A stretch of DNA of 64,000 nt from Chamaecyparis obtusa (taxonomy: Eukaryota; Streptophyta; Pinopsida; Cupressales; Cupressaceae): NCBI GenBank assembly GCA_027943335.1, contig BSBK01000963.1:2279001-2343000 (forward strand). Direction: 5' to 3'. The notes beneath the pieces are model-generated. The model was not told the DNA's origin. It saw nothing but the letters and a program-made list of their open reading frames with translations, and searched no databases. A program made the translations under genes and the position numbers. This document shows, piece after piece, positions 46,601 through 57,949 of this stretch. Position 1 is the stretch's first letter; each line of letters opens with the position of its first letter.

Positions 46601-48143
46601 CCACTCATAATTATATCTATTTTTTTTTTCTATTTTGTGGATGATTATTCTAGAAAAATGCGGGTTTATTATTTGGCTTGCAAAAATCAAGCCTTTGAAA
46701 AATTTAGATAATTTTGGGCTCTTATAAAATTTTCTAGTCACTTCCTAAAGGCCATTTTCTGATATTGAGGAGGGAATACATTGATAAGGAGCTTAACTAC
46801 CTACAAGAGCATGGGATCAAAAAATTGATGCCCACTATGTACACACGTCAACAAAATAGTGTTGTTAAGAGTTTCAATTGTGTTATTATGAAAATGATAG
46901 ATGCATGTTAAAAGATGTAACTATTTCATTTCAAGTTGAAGTAGTTCATACAACTCTTTACTTTATGAATTGAGCACCCACCAAATAGGTTGAAGCAATT
47001 CATACAACTATGTATTGTTAGGGTGAAATAGGTTATGTACCTAAATAATAACTTATTGTGGACCTCTCTTTTCATGTCAACTTATCTCATGTCCTAGGTG
47101 TCTTATGGGAGTCTCGATCATTAATGAGATCATGTCTCATTTCATTATGTCCTAGGTCATCAAATATTTGGTTTAAGTTGGTTTTCTCATGTTATAGGAT
47201 TAAGGTTCATGCCAACATTGTGTTTAGTGCTATAACTCATGTTGCCTATATAGGTAAAGGTATTGTGCACTTTTTAACATATCTCATAGATCTAAGTATC
47301 AAGCAAGCTCATTTCATGCTTACTCTCTTGTTGAATGTTTTCATTGTTGTTGTGGGTGATCTTGGCTAACGAGATAGTCTTTAGATCTTACATGTACTTC
47401 TCAAATTGAGCATGCACCAATGTTTGAGAATGCCACTCTTGAAGAAGCAAGGACCAAAAAGAAGCCCTTAATTTCACATTTGAGAGCATTTGGGTGTACA
47501 ACCTTGGTGCATGTTCCCCAAGTAGAAAGAACAAAGTTGAAAGAAAATTCCATGACATGCATTTTTCTTGGGTTCAATTTAGAGTTGAAGGGATATTGAC
47601 TTATGATTTTCTCTATAAAGGTGTATATTAAAAGATATTTTTTGATGAGCAGGAAATCTCTTCCTCACCATAACCTTTTAGTTCCCAAACATAGAGGATT
47701 ATTGAACCTAAATATGATGCACTTGCTAAAGAAGCACAAGAAGAGCCTTTGTTTCCATTGGACCATCTCAACCTCAATCTCCACCTAGGTCCTCATTTCC
47801 TATTTACAAGAATATTCATAAGTGATATTATACAATAGAGGATCCAACGATAGATGTAGGTGTAGGTAAGTTGGAAACTATGCCAAATACTTGCAATAAA
47901 TCATGCGAGGAAGTAAATTTGGATCTTAGTGCATAATTATTTAGAATTTTGATCTAAACATACTACAATAGGCCCTTGAGTTACCACCTTAGAAAAATGC
48001 CATTAATGCAAAGTAGTAAGCATTGTTAAGGAATAATACTTGGAAACTTGTTGATCTTCCACTAAGGAAGAAAGATATTGGATACAAATGGGTCTTCAAG
48101 AAAAAATGCGACACACTCCACAACATAATAATGTACAAAGAAA
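46600..48143 (+). pseudogene. Second copia pol remnant, part 1 (integrase to start of reverse transcriptase)
   Basis: Copia integrase motifs are readable: VDDYSRKMRVYYL near 46635, then MYTRQQNSVVKSFN near 46835. A gap of about 340 bases (47045-47385) without similarity follows, then KKPLISHLRAFGCTTLVHVP near 47460 and TCIFLGFN near 47555. Reverse transcriptase starts in the frame at 48023 with NNTWKLVDLP and GYKWVFKKK. At 48144 the copia frame is cut by a LINE insertion. Frameshifts and stops show a dead copy. Confidence 0.78.
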
Positions 48144-49191
48144 TTGAGTTTTTTCCTTCTGCAATGGGGTTTTTTATTGCTTCTTTTTCTTCTACTAAAG
48201 TCCAATATTTGGTGCTAAGAAAGATGTGGATTTGGGGGACTCATTCTCTTTCGAACAAACTTTGGATACTCTCCTTTAGTCCTCTTGTTGAAATAATTAA
48301 TGTGCATCTAGTATGGGTTCATCTCACCAATCTTCCCCTTTATTTTTGGGTGAATTATTTCTTTGAGGCCATTGGCAACTCTATTGGTTATTTCTTAAAG
48401 GTGGATGAGGCTACGATCACTATGGACCTCTCTACCTTCACCCACATTTTGGTTGACATGGATATCTCCACACCCCTCCTAGGGGTTGTGGTTCTTATGG
48501 TTGGGGATAGACCATGGACTCAAGCTTTGGATTATGGGGCCTCCCCTTTTGATGTTAGCGATGTTTCTCTACCAGTCATTTGGCTATAGATTATTCTCTC
48601 TCATGTCGTAAAGGCGTTTCCACTTGATGGTGCTAATGCTAATCATTTGACCTTCCTACCCTCTAACTCTTCCTCCGATGAATCTTTATAGCCTAATGAT
48701 GAATCCCCCTAGGGTGATCCTCCGACTATTGATTTGGCCTCCTAAAACCTGATCCATCTCCACCTCTTGCTACTAGTGCAACCCCCTTTGGCCATGTGGA
48801 CTCTCCTCTGATAGTTGCTCTTGATTTGCTCCACTCTTTGACTGAAGTTGTGCAATATTTCTATCACTTTGATCCTTCTGCTAATAGTCTCACAAAGAGG
48901 GTACCGTCACCTTCCTCTTATGGTGGGGACCCTAGTGGAAGTATCACCTAGATAGTTGTTTTCTTGTGAAGAAAAAATCACTCCCAGTCTCTCATTCTCC
49001 TCTCCATGATGTGGGTGACTTGTCTACCCACTCTTGATGCGGGTTACTAGTTGTACTACTAGCGTACTATTAATGTTGTGTTTTTGACATTGTTGTGAAT
49101 GGGCATTTTGGTATGTGGTTTTACGCCCTTTGACAATAGTTTTGTAAGGGACAACACCCTTGTTTTGTTGCTAATTAATATTAAAAAAAAA
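48144..49191 (+). mobile_element. Short LINE copy (ORF1 plus 3' end with A tail) inserted in copia
   Basis: The copia frame stops after YKE near 48143 and DUF4283-type sequence begins: LVWVHLTNLPLYFW, FFEAIGNSIGYFLKVD, then VGDRPWTQALDY (to about 48535). A zinc-knuckle remnant at 48555-48600 (C-x2-C and His kept, last Cys read as Tyr) follows. About 450 bases later the element ends in a short run of A (49183-49191). ATGTACA occurs immediately before (48131) and after (49192), consistent with target duplication. ORF2 is absent, so the copy is internally deleted or of an ORF1-only type. It is about 1.05 kb. Confidence 0.75.
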
Positions 49192-50360
49192 ATGTACACA
49201 AAATGACTAGAAACAAGGCATTAAGTATGGAGTATTTACACCCACTACAAATCTCAAGACTTCAAACAAATTTGGGCTATACAATGCAATTTGGTGTGAG
49301 AGTTCATCGAATGGATACCACGAGCTCTTTCTCAATGGAGATGTCGAAAAAGAATTTTATATTGCACTTGGAAAACAAAAAAAAAGGTGCACACTTGTCA
49401 TATCAATCAATTATTTGAAGTAGGCTTCTTGAGCCTAATATGCCAAGGTTAATGAACATTTCTTGCAAATCCATATAATCTCAAAATCTACCTAAAAGAG
49501 CAAGAAGGAGATTGTGATTCTAATTGTACGATAATCTAGTCCTCATAGGAATTTTCATGTATTTGATTGCAACAACAAAAATTAAATAAAATAATCATTT
49601 AATATAATAGATCACAAGATCCTACATTATTATCTTAAATAATAGAAAATAAAAAGTAGATTTTTGCATCTAAAATAAAATATTAGAAGGTCTTTCTTAT
49701 GAAATTCAAGATGGAAGATTTCAAGCGTATGTTAACACATGTGGAGATAAGCTACAACTTTCTTGTCACAATTTATCACATCAAGTGAATCTTATCTTTT
49801 CCATCAAGCGTTTGGGAGTCTCATTTACTTAAACTACACCAAGATAAATATTAATTATGATATTACTTATATTTTAGGGTTTATGTAGGAACCTAAGGTT
49901 TTACATTGAAAAGTAATGAAACATGCTTTGGGATATATTCATGGTATAGTGGAGTATGGCTTAGAATACAAGAAAATTGAATATTTTCTTTGCAATAATA
50001 CATAGATGTAGATTTTATAGGTTCTTTGGAGTATTGTTCCACCTAAAAGCAATGTGTTTTAAGCTTGGATCTTTTTTATTTGTTTTCTAAGAAAATGATG
50101 CAATAAGAAAGGAGGTTTGTTGCAATATTATAATTATGTAATATTATGTCATTCTAAGTTATATGTTAATATAATAGTATTACTATTTACATACAAGGTA
50201 GTTTGTGGTAGTTGGTTGGTTTCTACCTTAGACCATGATATTCATGTGTATACAATGTGATCTCTCCATAAGAAATTTGTTCATTATTCATTAGTTCTCA
50301 ACAATTTTATTCAATTTTGGTCACTATAGGTCCCATAAATGTCTTTTGTAGGGTTGAAAA
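49192..50360 (+). pseudogene. Second copia pol remnant, part 2 (reverse transcriptase and RNase H)
   Basis: After the LINE, copia sequence resumes: FGVRVHRMDTTSSF (equivalent to the MDVKSAFLNG region) with ENKKKGAHL downstream, near 49285-49410. MKFKMEDFKRM is near 49700, YGLEYKKIEYF near 49950, and DVDFIGSLE-like residues near 50010. The YVDD site is not readable. The region is full of stops. Confidence 0.68.
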
Positions 50361-50394
50361 TATATTGCAATGATGTCAAAACCTAGATGTGTTT

Positions 50395-51450
50395 TATACC
50401 TTTGGATTCCTCTTGTAAATTAGTGATCTTCTTGGGAATTCTTCCACCACATCATTGTGATTTCATACAGAGGGAATGGACAATCAACAACCACATGGTT
50501 AATAATAAATCATTTGCATTTAAAGGGGAGACCCTCATAATCAAAAAGTTGAGTGCAAGGCTTATCCCCTTCATGAAAACAAATCCCCATTACAAGGCTT
50601 GGAGATATCAATACCTATCAAAATACGAGAAAATGTTGAACACCTCATGTAGGAAATAGTAGAATCAAATTTCAATTAATGAATAATAGAATTGCCTATG
50701 ACCACATAAAAAGAAGTTTCCAAATACTAGATGAGAGGATTTGAAAGGCCAACCTAAACAAGTCTAACAGTGAGGAGTTCATAAATGAGGTTGAAGATAG
50801 TCCAAGGCTTGACTAATAGAGAGGGTGCATTCTATTATGAAATAGTTGTCAAGCATTAAATCCATGTCCTTTGACAAGTCAAAAGATGAAATGAAGAAAC
50901 CCTTGATGCAAGAGAAAAGCTCAATCTTGCTCTCGATGAGAGGCTTCCATGAATTCAATATTTAATCATGTAAATCGGGAAGGGAAGGCCATAAATTATG
51001 AAATTTTCAATCCAAGCCCCTACCCAAGTCAAAATCTTCATTCTTAGAACATGCCACCCACAAACGACTATTGGAAAAGATTATGCACAAAAAAGAGATC
51101 AATATTCATTACCAATAATCTTTAATATGATTGTGAAAAGGAAAAACATCATTATTTATTTCAATGCGAGGAGAGATCATTGAAATTGTAATTGCACTAG
51201 GGAGAAGAAATGACAAGTTACTAGTAGCACCCATTGAAGTCCTACCCCTAGTAACTGGGTAAACATGAGAGACCACAGTAAGCTCACGTGAACTAAAGAA
51301 TTCATAGGAACCCATTCCCTACTATTGAAAGGAGATGAGCGAACATGTACGCAAGGTGTTGACATACCTAATATAGGAGCAATAAGATCCAAGAAGGTGA
51401 TTTAAAAAGTTGTAGGGCGACCCCTGCTATGGCAGTTTTATGCGCAAGAA
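50395..51450 (-). pseudogene. Antisense LINE ORF1 remnant
   Basis: Read on the minus strand, a core segment near 50590-50450 gives GDKPCTQLFDYEGLPFKCK, then NHVVVDCPFPL. This is the end of the DUF4283-like region and the zinc knuckle of plant LINE ORF1, with one knuckle Cys lost. Upstream pieces to about 51400 are less clear. The plus-strand frame at 50387-50659 is its antisense shadow. It is similar in type to the copies at 10440, 43080 and 48144, but not the same insertion. Confidence 0.55.
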
Positions 51451-51500
51451 GGGGTGTGAAGGCAGTTGGAGAGAGACATTCAAAATTAGATAAATAAAAT

Positions 51501-51505
51501 AATGT
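51501..51505 (+). repeat. Target-site duplication (left), AATGT
   Basis: The five bases AATGT directly precede the 5' LTR and are repeated exactly at 57868-57872, after the 3' LTR. Confidence 0.95.
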
Positions 51506-52362
51506 TGATGCAGGAGCATCCTGGGTGTAAGAGCAATCTTGCATCACCCAAAAATATTTCTGTTTTTGTTTTCAATAAGGGCTATTTTGTGCAGAGCTGT
51601 TATTTATGGAAAGTTACTATTTTTGGTAATTTTTGTATGTGCTCAGAATGATCTGATTTCTTTCTTGGAGGTTCATTTTGGTCATATAAGTCTGCCAGTA
51701 AAGTTTCATTGCCAGATCAAGTGTATATTGGAAGATATTGAAGATTTTCGGTATTGGCAGTAGGGTACAGAAACTTTGAACTCAGTTTTGAAGGCTTTAG
51801 AGGCCCCAGATGAGGTCAAAAATTTGGGTGACGGGCGCTTGCGCGGGTCAAGCTTGTAGAGCGCTTCGTGGCATTTTCGAAATGGGGTTATAATAGTCAA
51901 TCGGGTCAACTGGTGATGACTTATGATCTTCGGAAGTCGGGTCACCTGAAATGGCGGAAAATAATTTTCCTTCAAAATTTCTGTTCGGGTTTCAAAAGTT
52001 ATTTTGAGCCAACTTTGATGTAATAAATTGAAAAATAAAATAATTCTAAGTTTGGTCGGCCCTTTGGGCTAAATTTCTGGAACCTTCTCGGGTGGTGGAA
52101 ATTGCCTATATAAGGAAGGCTGTATTATTGTCTTAGGCAGTTCGGAATAATTCTGGGTAGTAGATCTGGGTATTGGTTCGAGGCTTTGTCCTAAAGAATA
52201 TTGTAAGGGAATGCCCATGTGGCTTTGCATATTGTAATTCTGAAAGTTTGTAATTCCACATTTGTGGAGATAATAAGAAGCCAATTTTCTATTCTTGCAT
52301 ATTGTTGTTGTTTCTCTATTTCTGTTATGTGTTTTTGGTATTAAGGGGAGCACCCTTCATCA
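51506..52362 (+). repeat. 5' LTR of the chromovirus
   Basis: Begins TGATGCAGGAGCATCCTGGG and ends CACCCTTCATCA, with inverted TGATG/CATCA tips. It contains TATATAAG at 52107-52114 as a likely core promoter. Confidence 0.96.
52107..52114 (+). promoter_or_regulatory. Candidate TATA box in the 5' LTR
   Basis: TATATAAG about 250 bases before the LTR end is the likely promoter for the element RNA. The same octamer is kept in the 3' LTR at 57612. Confidence 0.6.
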
Positions 52363-52364
52363 AG

Positions 52365-52376
52365 TGGTATCAGAGC
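52365..52376 (+). promoter_or_regulatory. Primer-binding site (initiator tRNA-Met)
   Basis: TGGTATCAGAGC is complementary to the 3' end of initiator tRNA-Met, the usual primer of plant gypsy and copia elements. It begins three positions after the LTR ends. Confidence 0.93.
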
Positions 52377-52462
52377 AGGGTTCTTGAGTGTGTAAACAGA
52401 TCGCCGACTGTGAGGCAGTTTGCACCAGGACTGTGGTTAGGGTTTCAGCGCGCGTCGCGAAA

Positions 52463-55400
52463 ATGCCTCCACGAAGAGAGCGTGGCGGAAGACCTGGTGT
52501 TGTGACACCTGAGGTTAGAGAGTTGCAGAGACAAGTGCGAACATTGCAAGAAGAGATTCGTAGAGGAATGAATCTTAATGTCAGAGACGAAAGTGAGGAT
52601 GAAGCCGAAGAAGAATATCAAGAAGGAGAAGTTGAAATTGTGAACCAGGAGGAAGAAAGACTTTTTCGGGCGATTTCCAAGATTGGGAAAAGACCTAAGA
52701 TTGAGGTTCCTACATTTTCTGGAAATCTTAACCCAGAGGAATTGATCGACTGGAGGAATTGAATGTGAGGAATATTTTGAGTATGAAGATGTTGAAGATC
52801 CTGATAGGGTCGAATTTGCGAAGGCCAGATTGAAAGGTCATGCGAAGATCTGGTGGCAAGAAATTCAATTGGAGCGAAATAGAAGAGGGAAAGATAAAAT
52901 CACAAGATGGGATCGGATGGTGGACAAATTGAAGCGACAGTTCATTCCTGTTGATTATGAGCTTGACCTACTAAAGAAAATGCAGAGTTTGAAGCAAGCA
53001 GGAAGATCTGTTCAAGAGTATACAGAGGAGTTCTATCGACTTCTCATCAGGACAGGCCATGCAGAAGCTGATAAGGAGAAAGTTGCCCGATACCTTAATG
53101 GGTTAAGGCCAAGCATTCAGGAGGAGCTGAATCTGGTTCGAATGAACAGTATTGAGGAGGCATACCAATTTGCCCTAAAAGTAGAGGAAAAGCTGAACAA
53201 GAAGTTCGAGAGCAGACAAAATGGAAGAGGTCGCGGTGGACGATCTGGTGGACGGTCATATGGTGGCCGAAATGAAGATCTGAAAAAGAAAGATGAGGCC
53301 AGTAGTAGTCAGAATCTGCGTGAAAATAATTCCAATCACTTCCAGGATCAGAATAATAGAGATCAGAGAGGAAGAGGAAGAGGACAAGGATCTGGAAGAG
53401 GAGGCTTCCGTGGAACATGTTTTCACTGTGGAGAAGAAGGTCATAGGGCATTTGAATGTCCTCAGCGCCAAGACAGAACAGACAGGAGAAATGAAGGCCA
53501 GGCCAGAGTTGCACATGTAGATGAAGATGCCAGATCATCAAATTCTGAAGATGCTGAAAGAGGAGAAACGTTGATTAACAGAAAAGTCCTGTTGAGTGGT
53601 GAGAATGAACCTGAGCAAAGGAGGAGCCTGTTTCACACCAGGTGCAAGTGTGAAGGTAAATGTTGTGATGTGATTATTGATAGTGGAAGCACTGACAATT
53701 TGGTGTCAGAAGAGATGGTGACAAAGTTGAAACTCAAGAGACAGAAACACCCACATCCATATCGGATTGCCTGGGTACAGGATGACCACAAGGTCATGGT
53801 CAATGAACAATGCCTAGTGAAGTTCAAGATCAGCGGGTACCAAGATGAGGTACTATGTGATATCATCTCTATGGATGCATGTCATATGTTATTGGGTAGA
53901 CCGTGGCAGTTTGACAGATGTGCTGTACACGATGGTCGTGCGAATACCTATTCCCTGACAAAGGATGGAGTGCGACATAAGCTAAAGCCATTGAAGGAGA
54001 CCGAAGAAAAGGTATGTGGTAATGCAAGAATAACATTTGTTGATGGAAGGAAATTCCTAGATGGTATGAGGCATGAGCATGTATGTTTTGCTTTAATTCC
54101 AAAAGCTGGTAAAGAGGAAGTAGAAGATGTTCCTGTAGAAGTTGTAGATTTGTTGAATGAGTTTCAGGATATTGTATCCGATAACGTGCCTGATGGATTA
54201 CCACCAGTCAGGAAGATCAGTCATCAGATGGACTTGATCCCAGGAGCGAGTTTGCCGAATAAGGCAGCACACAGAATGACACCTGCAGAAAGTGAGGAAT
54301 TGAACAGACAAGTACATGAACTGTTACAGAAAGGATTGATCCGTGAGAGTCTGAGTCCCTGTGCTGTACCAGCGGTATTAGCACCAAAGAAGAATGGAGA
54401 ATGGAGGATGTGTACGGATTCTAGGGCAATAAACAAGATCACAATCAAGTACAGGTTTCCATTGCCACGAATGGATGATATTATGGACTGTTTGAGTGGA
54501 GCTGTGTATTTCTCAAAGATAGATCTGAAGAGTGGATATCATCAGATTCGGATCAGAGAAGGAGATGAATGGAAGACTGCATTCAAGACAAAGGAAGGAC
54601 TGTATGAGTGGTTAGTCATGCCTTTTGGGCTAACCAATGCACCGAGCACTTTCATGCGGCTCATGAACGAGGTTCTGAAAGAATTTTTGGGTAAGTTTGT
54701 CATTGTTTACCTAGATGATATTTTGATCTTTAGTAAGACATTGGATGAGCATATGATGCATATTCGTATGGTATTTGAGAAGTTGAGAGAAGAAAAATTG
54801 CTGATTAATTTGAAGAAGTGCAGTTTTGTGAAGAAAGAGTTGGTGTATTTGGGCTTTGTAGTTTCAGGAGAAGGTCTAAAAATGGACCCAGAGAAGGTAC
54901 AGGCTATCCTTGAATGGCCTACGCCAAGGAGTGCTACTGAGGTGAGATCTTTTCATGGTCTAGCTAGCTTTTATAGAAAGTTTATCAGAAATTTTAGCAG
55001 TATTTGTGGACCCTTGACTGAAACAATGAGAGGGGATAGAAAAGAGTTTAAGTGGACTAATGGGGCAGAAAATAGTTTTCAATTGTTGAAACGAAAAGTT
55101 ACAGAACAACCTGTTTTAGCACTTCCAGATTTTAATAAGGTGTTTCAAGTAGATTGTGATGCTAGTGGTACTGCAATAGGAGCTGTTATGAGCCAAGAAG
55201 GTAAACCTGTTGCTTATTTCAGTGAGAAGTTAAATGATGCCAAGAGGAAATATTCTGTTTATGATCAAGAATTTTATGCTATAGTTCAGGCATTAAAGAA
55301 GTGGAGACATTATCTACTTCCTAAGGAGTTTGTTTTGTATACTGATCATCAAGCTTTGCAATATTTGAATAGTCAAGGAAAATTGAATCAAAGGCATTTG

Positions 55401-56972
55401 AAATGGGTTGAGTTTTTGCAGAGTTATACATTTGTTTTGAAACACAGTAGTGGAAAGTCTAATAGGGTTGCAGATGCTCTTAGCAGAAGGCAACTATTGC
55501 TGACAGAAATGCAGATTGAAGTGGTTGGGTTCAAGGAACTCAAGAATTTGTATCCAGAGGATCCTGATTTTGGTGAAGCTTGGAAAGCTTGTACAGAACC
55601 TGTTACTCTAGACAGGACGAAATGGCTGGATTTCATCATCCAGGACGATATGCTATTCAAAGGGAGTCAATTGTGCATTCCACGAAGTTCTATGAGGGAG
55701 AATCTCATCAAGGAGAAGCATAGCGGAGGATTGGCTGGACATTTTGGTCGTGACAAAACTCTTTCTTTGGTTAGTGAGAATTACTATTGGCCACAGTTGC
55801 AGCAAGATGTGAAGAAGTTTGTACAGAGTTGCAGAGTATGTCAGATGGCGAAAGGAGTGAAGCAGAATACAGGGTTGTATCAGCCATTACCTGTACCAGA
55901 GAAGCCTTGGGAGGATATCAGCATGGACTTTGTTCTGGGTTTACTGAGGACACAGCGGGGACATGATTCAATTTTTGTAGTAGTTGACCGATTTTCAAAG
56001 ATGGCACATTTCATTCCCTGCAAGAAGACTAATGATGCTGTTCATGTAGCAGAATTATTTTTCAGAGAAGTAGTGAGACTTCATGGTTTGCCAAAGACCA
56101 TAGTTTCAGATCGGGACACTAAGTTTGTTGGATATTTCTGGCGTACATTGTGGAAGAAGTTGAAGACAGATTTGAAGTTCAGTTCATCACATCATCCACA
56201 GACTGATGGACAAACAGAGGTGGTGAATAGAAGTTTGGGAAATTTGCTGAGATGTTTGGTTGGAGATAAGCCAGCAGGATGGGATTTGATTTTACCACAG
56301 GCGGAATTTGCATACAATAATTCTGTCAACAGGAGCACTGGTAAATCACCATTCCAGATTGTATATGGAAGTAGTCCAAGAAATGCATCTGAATTGAGAA
56401 AGATAGATAAAGGAGAAATAAGTAGTGCTGAAGCTGAAGATTTTGCAGAACACTTGAAGAACATCCATGAGGAGGTGAGGAAGCATATTACCAAGATGAA
56501 TGCACAGTATAAGGCTAAGGCGGATGAGAAAAGGAGGTATAAGGAATTTCAAGTTGGTGATGAAGTCATGGTTCATTTGCGGAAGGAGCGGTTTCCAGTT
56601 GGTACATATAACAAGCTGAAAATGAAGAAGTTTGGGCCATGTAAGATACTGAAGAAGCATGATTCAGGAAATGCATATGAGGTAGAATTGCCTAGTGAGC
56701 TGAATATTTCACCAGTGTTTAACATTTCAGATCTGACAGAGTATCATGAAGGAGGTGTTGAAGATGAGATCACAGCAGCACAGTGGAGTATTCCAGCAAC
56801 TAGTTCAGACACTAAGGAGATCGAGGATATACTGGACAGTCGCGTTGGCAGAAGCACAAGGAACAGGACATATGAAGAATATCTGGTCAAATGGAAAGGA
56901 CGACCTGTTGAAGATTCATCATGGCTAACAAAGGAGGAGGTTAACCGTCTTGGTCTTCCTCTACACACCTGA
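52463..56972 (+). pseudogene. Chromovirus gag-pol polyprotein with one frameshift
   Basis: From ATG 52463 gag runs to a TGA at 52760-52762. Similarity continues in another frame from about 52755 and stays open for the rest of the polyprotein (1380 residues from 52830 to TGA 56972), so one base is out of register near 52754. In the numbering that starts at 52830, the zinc knuckle CFHCGEEGHRAFEC is at 197-210. The protease Asp-Ser-Gly is at 284-286, and reverse transcriptase YLDD at 627-630. The RNase H domain starts near D775. The integrase HHCC includes H964 and C1001/C1004, and its catalytic triad is D1033, D1094 and E1130 with D-35-E spacing. A C-terminal chromodomain at about 1315-1375 contains YLVKWKGRPVEDSSWL. 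All catalytic residues are present. The products would package, copy and integrate the element, and the chromodomain usually steers integration to marked chromatin. A programmed shift is possible but less likely than mutation. Confidence 0.93.
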
Positions 56973-57010
56973 GTCGTGACAGGGTCACTTCTCAAATTAC
57001 CCCAGGTGTC

Positions 57011-57867
57011 TTATGCAGGAGCATCCTGGGTGTAAGAGCAATCTTGCATCACCCAAAAATATTTCTGTTTTTGTTTTCAATAAGGGCTATTTTGTGCAGA
57101 GCTGTTATTTATGGAAAGTTACTATTTTTGGTAATTTTTGTATGTGCTCAGAATGATCTGATTTCTTTCTTGGAGGTTCATTTTGGTCATATAAGTCTGC
57201 CAGTAAAGTTTCATTGCCAGATCAAGTGTATATTGGAAGATATTGAAGATTTTCGGTATTGGCAGCAGGGTACAGAAACTTTGAACTCAGTTTTGAAGGC
57301 TTTAGAGGCCCCGGATGAGGTCAAAAATTTGGGTGACGGGCACTTGCGCGGGTCAAGCCTGTAGAGCGCTTCGTGGCATTTCCGAAATGGGGTTATAATA
57401 GTCAATCGGGTCAACTGGTGATGACTTATGATCTTCGGAAGTCGGGTCACCTGAAATGGCGGAAAATAATTTTCCTTCAAAATTTCTGTTCGGGTTTCAA
57501 AAGTTATTTTGAGTCGACTTTGATGTAATAAATTGAAAAATTAAATAATTCTAAGTTTGGTCGGCCCTTTGGGCTAAATTTCTGGAACCTTCTCGGGCGG
57601 TGGAAATTGTCTATATAAGGAAGGTTGTATTATTGTCTTAGGCAGTTCGGAATAATTCTGGGTAGTAGATCTGGGTATTGGTTCGAGGCTTTGTCCTAAA
57701 GAATATTGTAAGGGAATGCCCATGTGGCTTTGCATATTGTAATTCTGAAAGTTTGTAATTCCACATTTGTGGAGATAATAAGAAGCCAATTTTCTGTTCT
57801 TGCATATTGTTGTTGTTTCTCTATTTCTGTTATGTGTTTGTGGTATTAAGGGGAGCACCCTTCATCA
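57011..57867 (+). repeat. 3' LTR of the chromovirus
   Basis: Same length as the 5' LTR (857 bp) with no indel and about 14 substitutions, mostly transitions. Its second base has changed from G to T, so the terminal TG is lost on this side. Confidence 0.96.
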
Positions 57868-57872
57868 AATGT
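57868..57872 (+). repeat. Target-site duplication (right), AATGT
   Basis: Exact repeat of 51501-51505, directly after the 3' LTR. Confidence 0.95.
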
Positions 57873-57949
57873 GCAAACCAACTATTTTAATTTATGTTAG
57901 AAGAAAAATTAAGAAAATCAATTAAATATATAAAATTATTATAATTAAT

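Larger units (their letters stand above)
51506..57867 (+). mobile_element. Young, structurally complete Ty3/gypsy chromovirus (6362 bp)
   Basis: Two 857-bp LTRs, a perfect five-base target duplication, a primer site two bases after the 5' LTR and a nearly open gag-pol define a full-length element. The LTRs differ at about 14 positions by manual comparison (about 1.6 percent), so insertion was recent relative to the rest of the window. The polyprotein ends in a chromodomain, which places it among chromoviruses; the clade cannot be fixed without a tree. A single frameshift in gag is the only disabling change I saw. Confidence 0.96.

Noticed and set aside
50387..50659. 90-residue plus-strand frame
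   Set aside because: The minus strand reads as LINE ORF1 zinc-knuckle sequence here, so this frame is its shadow.
28703..52376. tRNA genes suggested by TGGTATCAGAGC
   Set aside because: Both sites sit directly after LTRs and are primer-binding sites; no cloverleaf surrounds them.
53095..56995. Antisense frames within the chromovirus (for example 53095-53541 minus)
   Set aside because: They are shadows of the gag-pol frame with no motif of their own.
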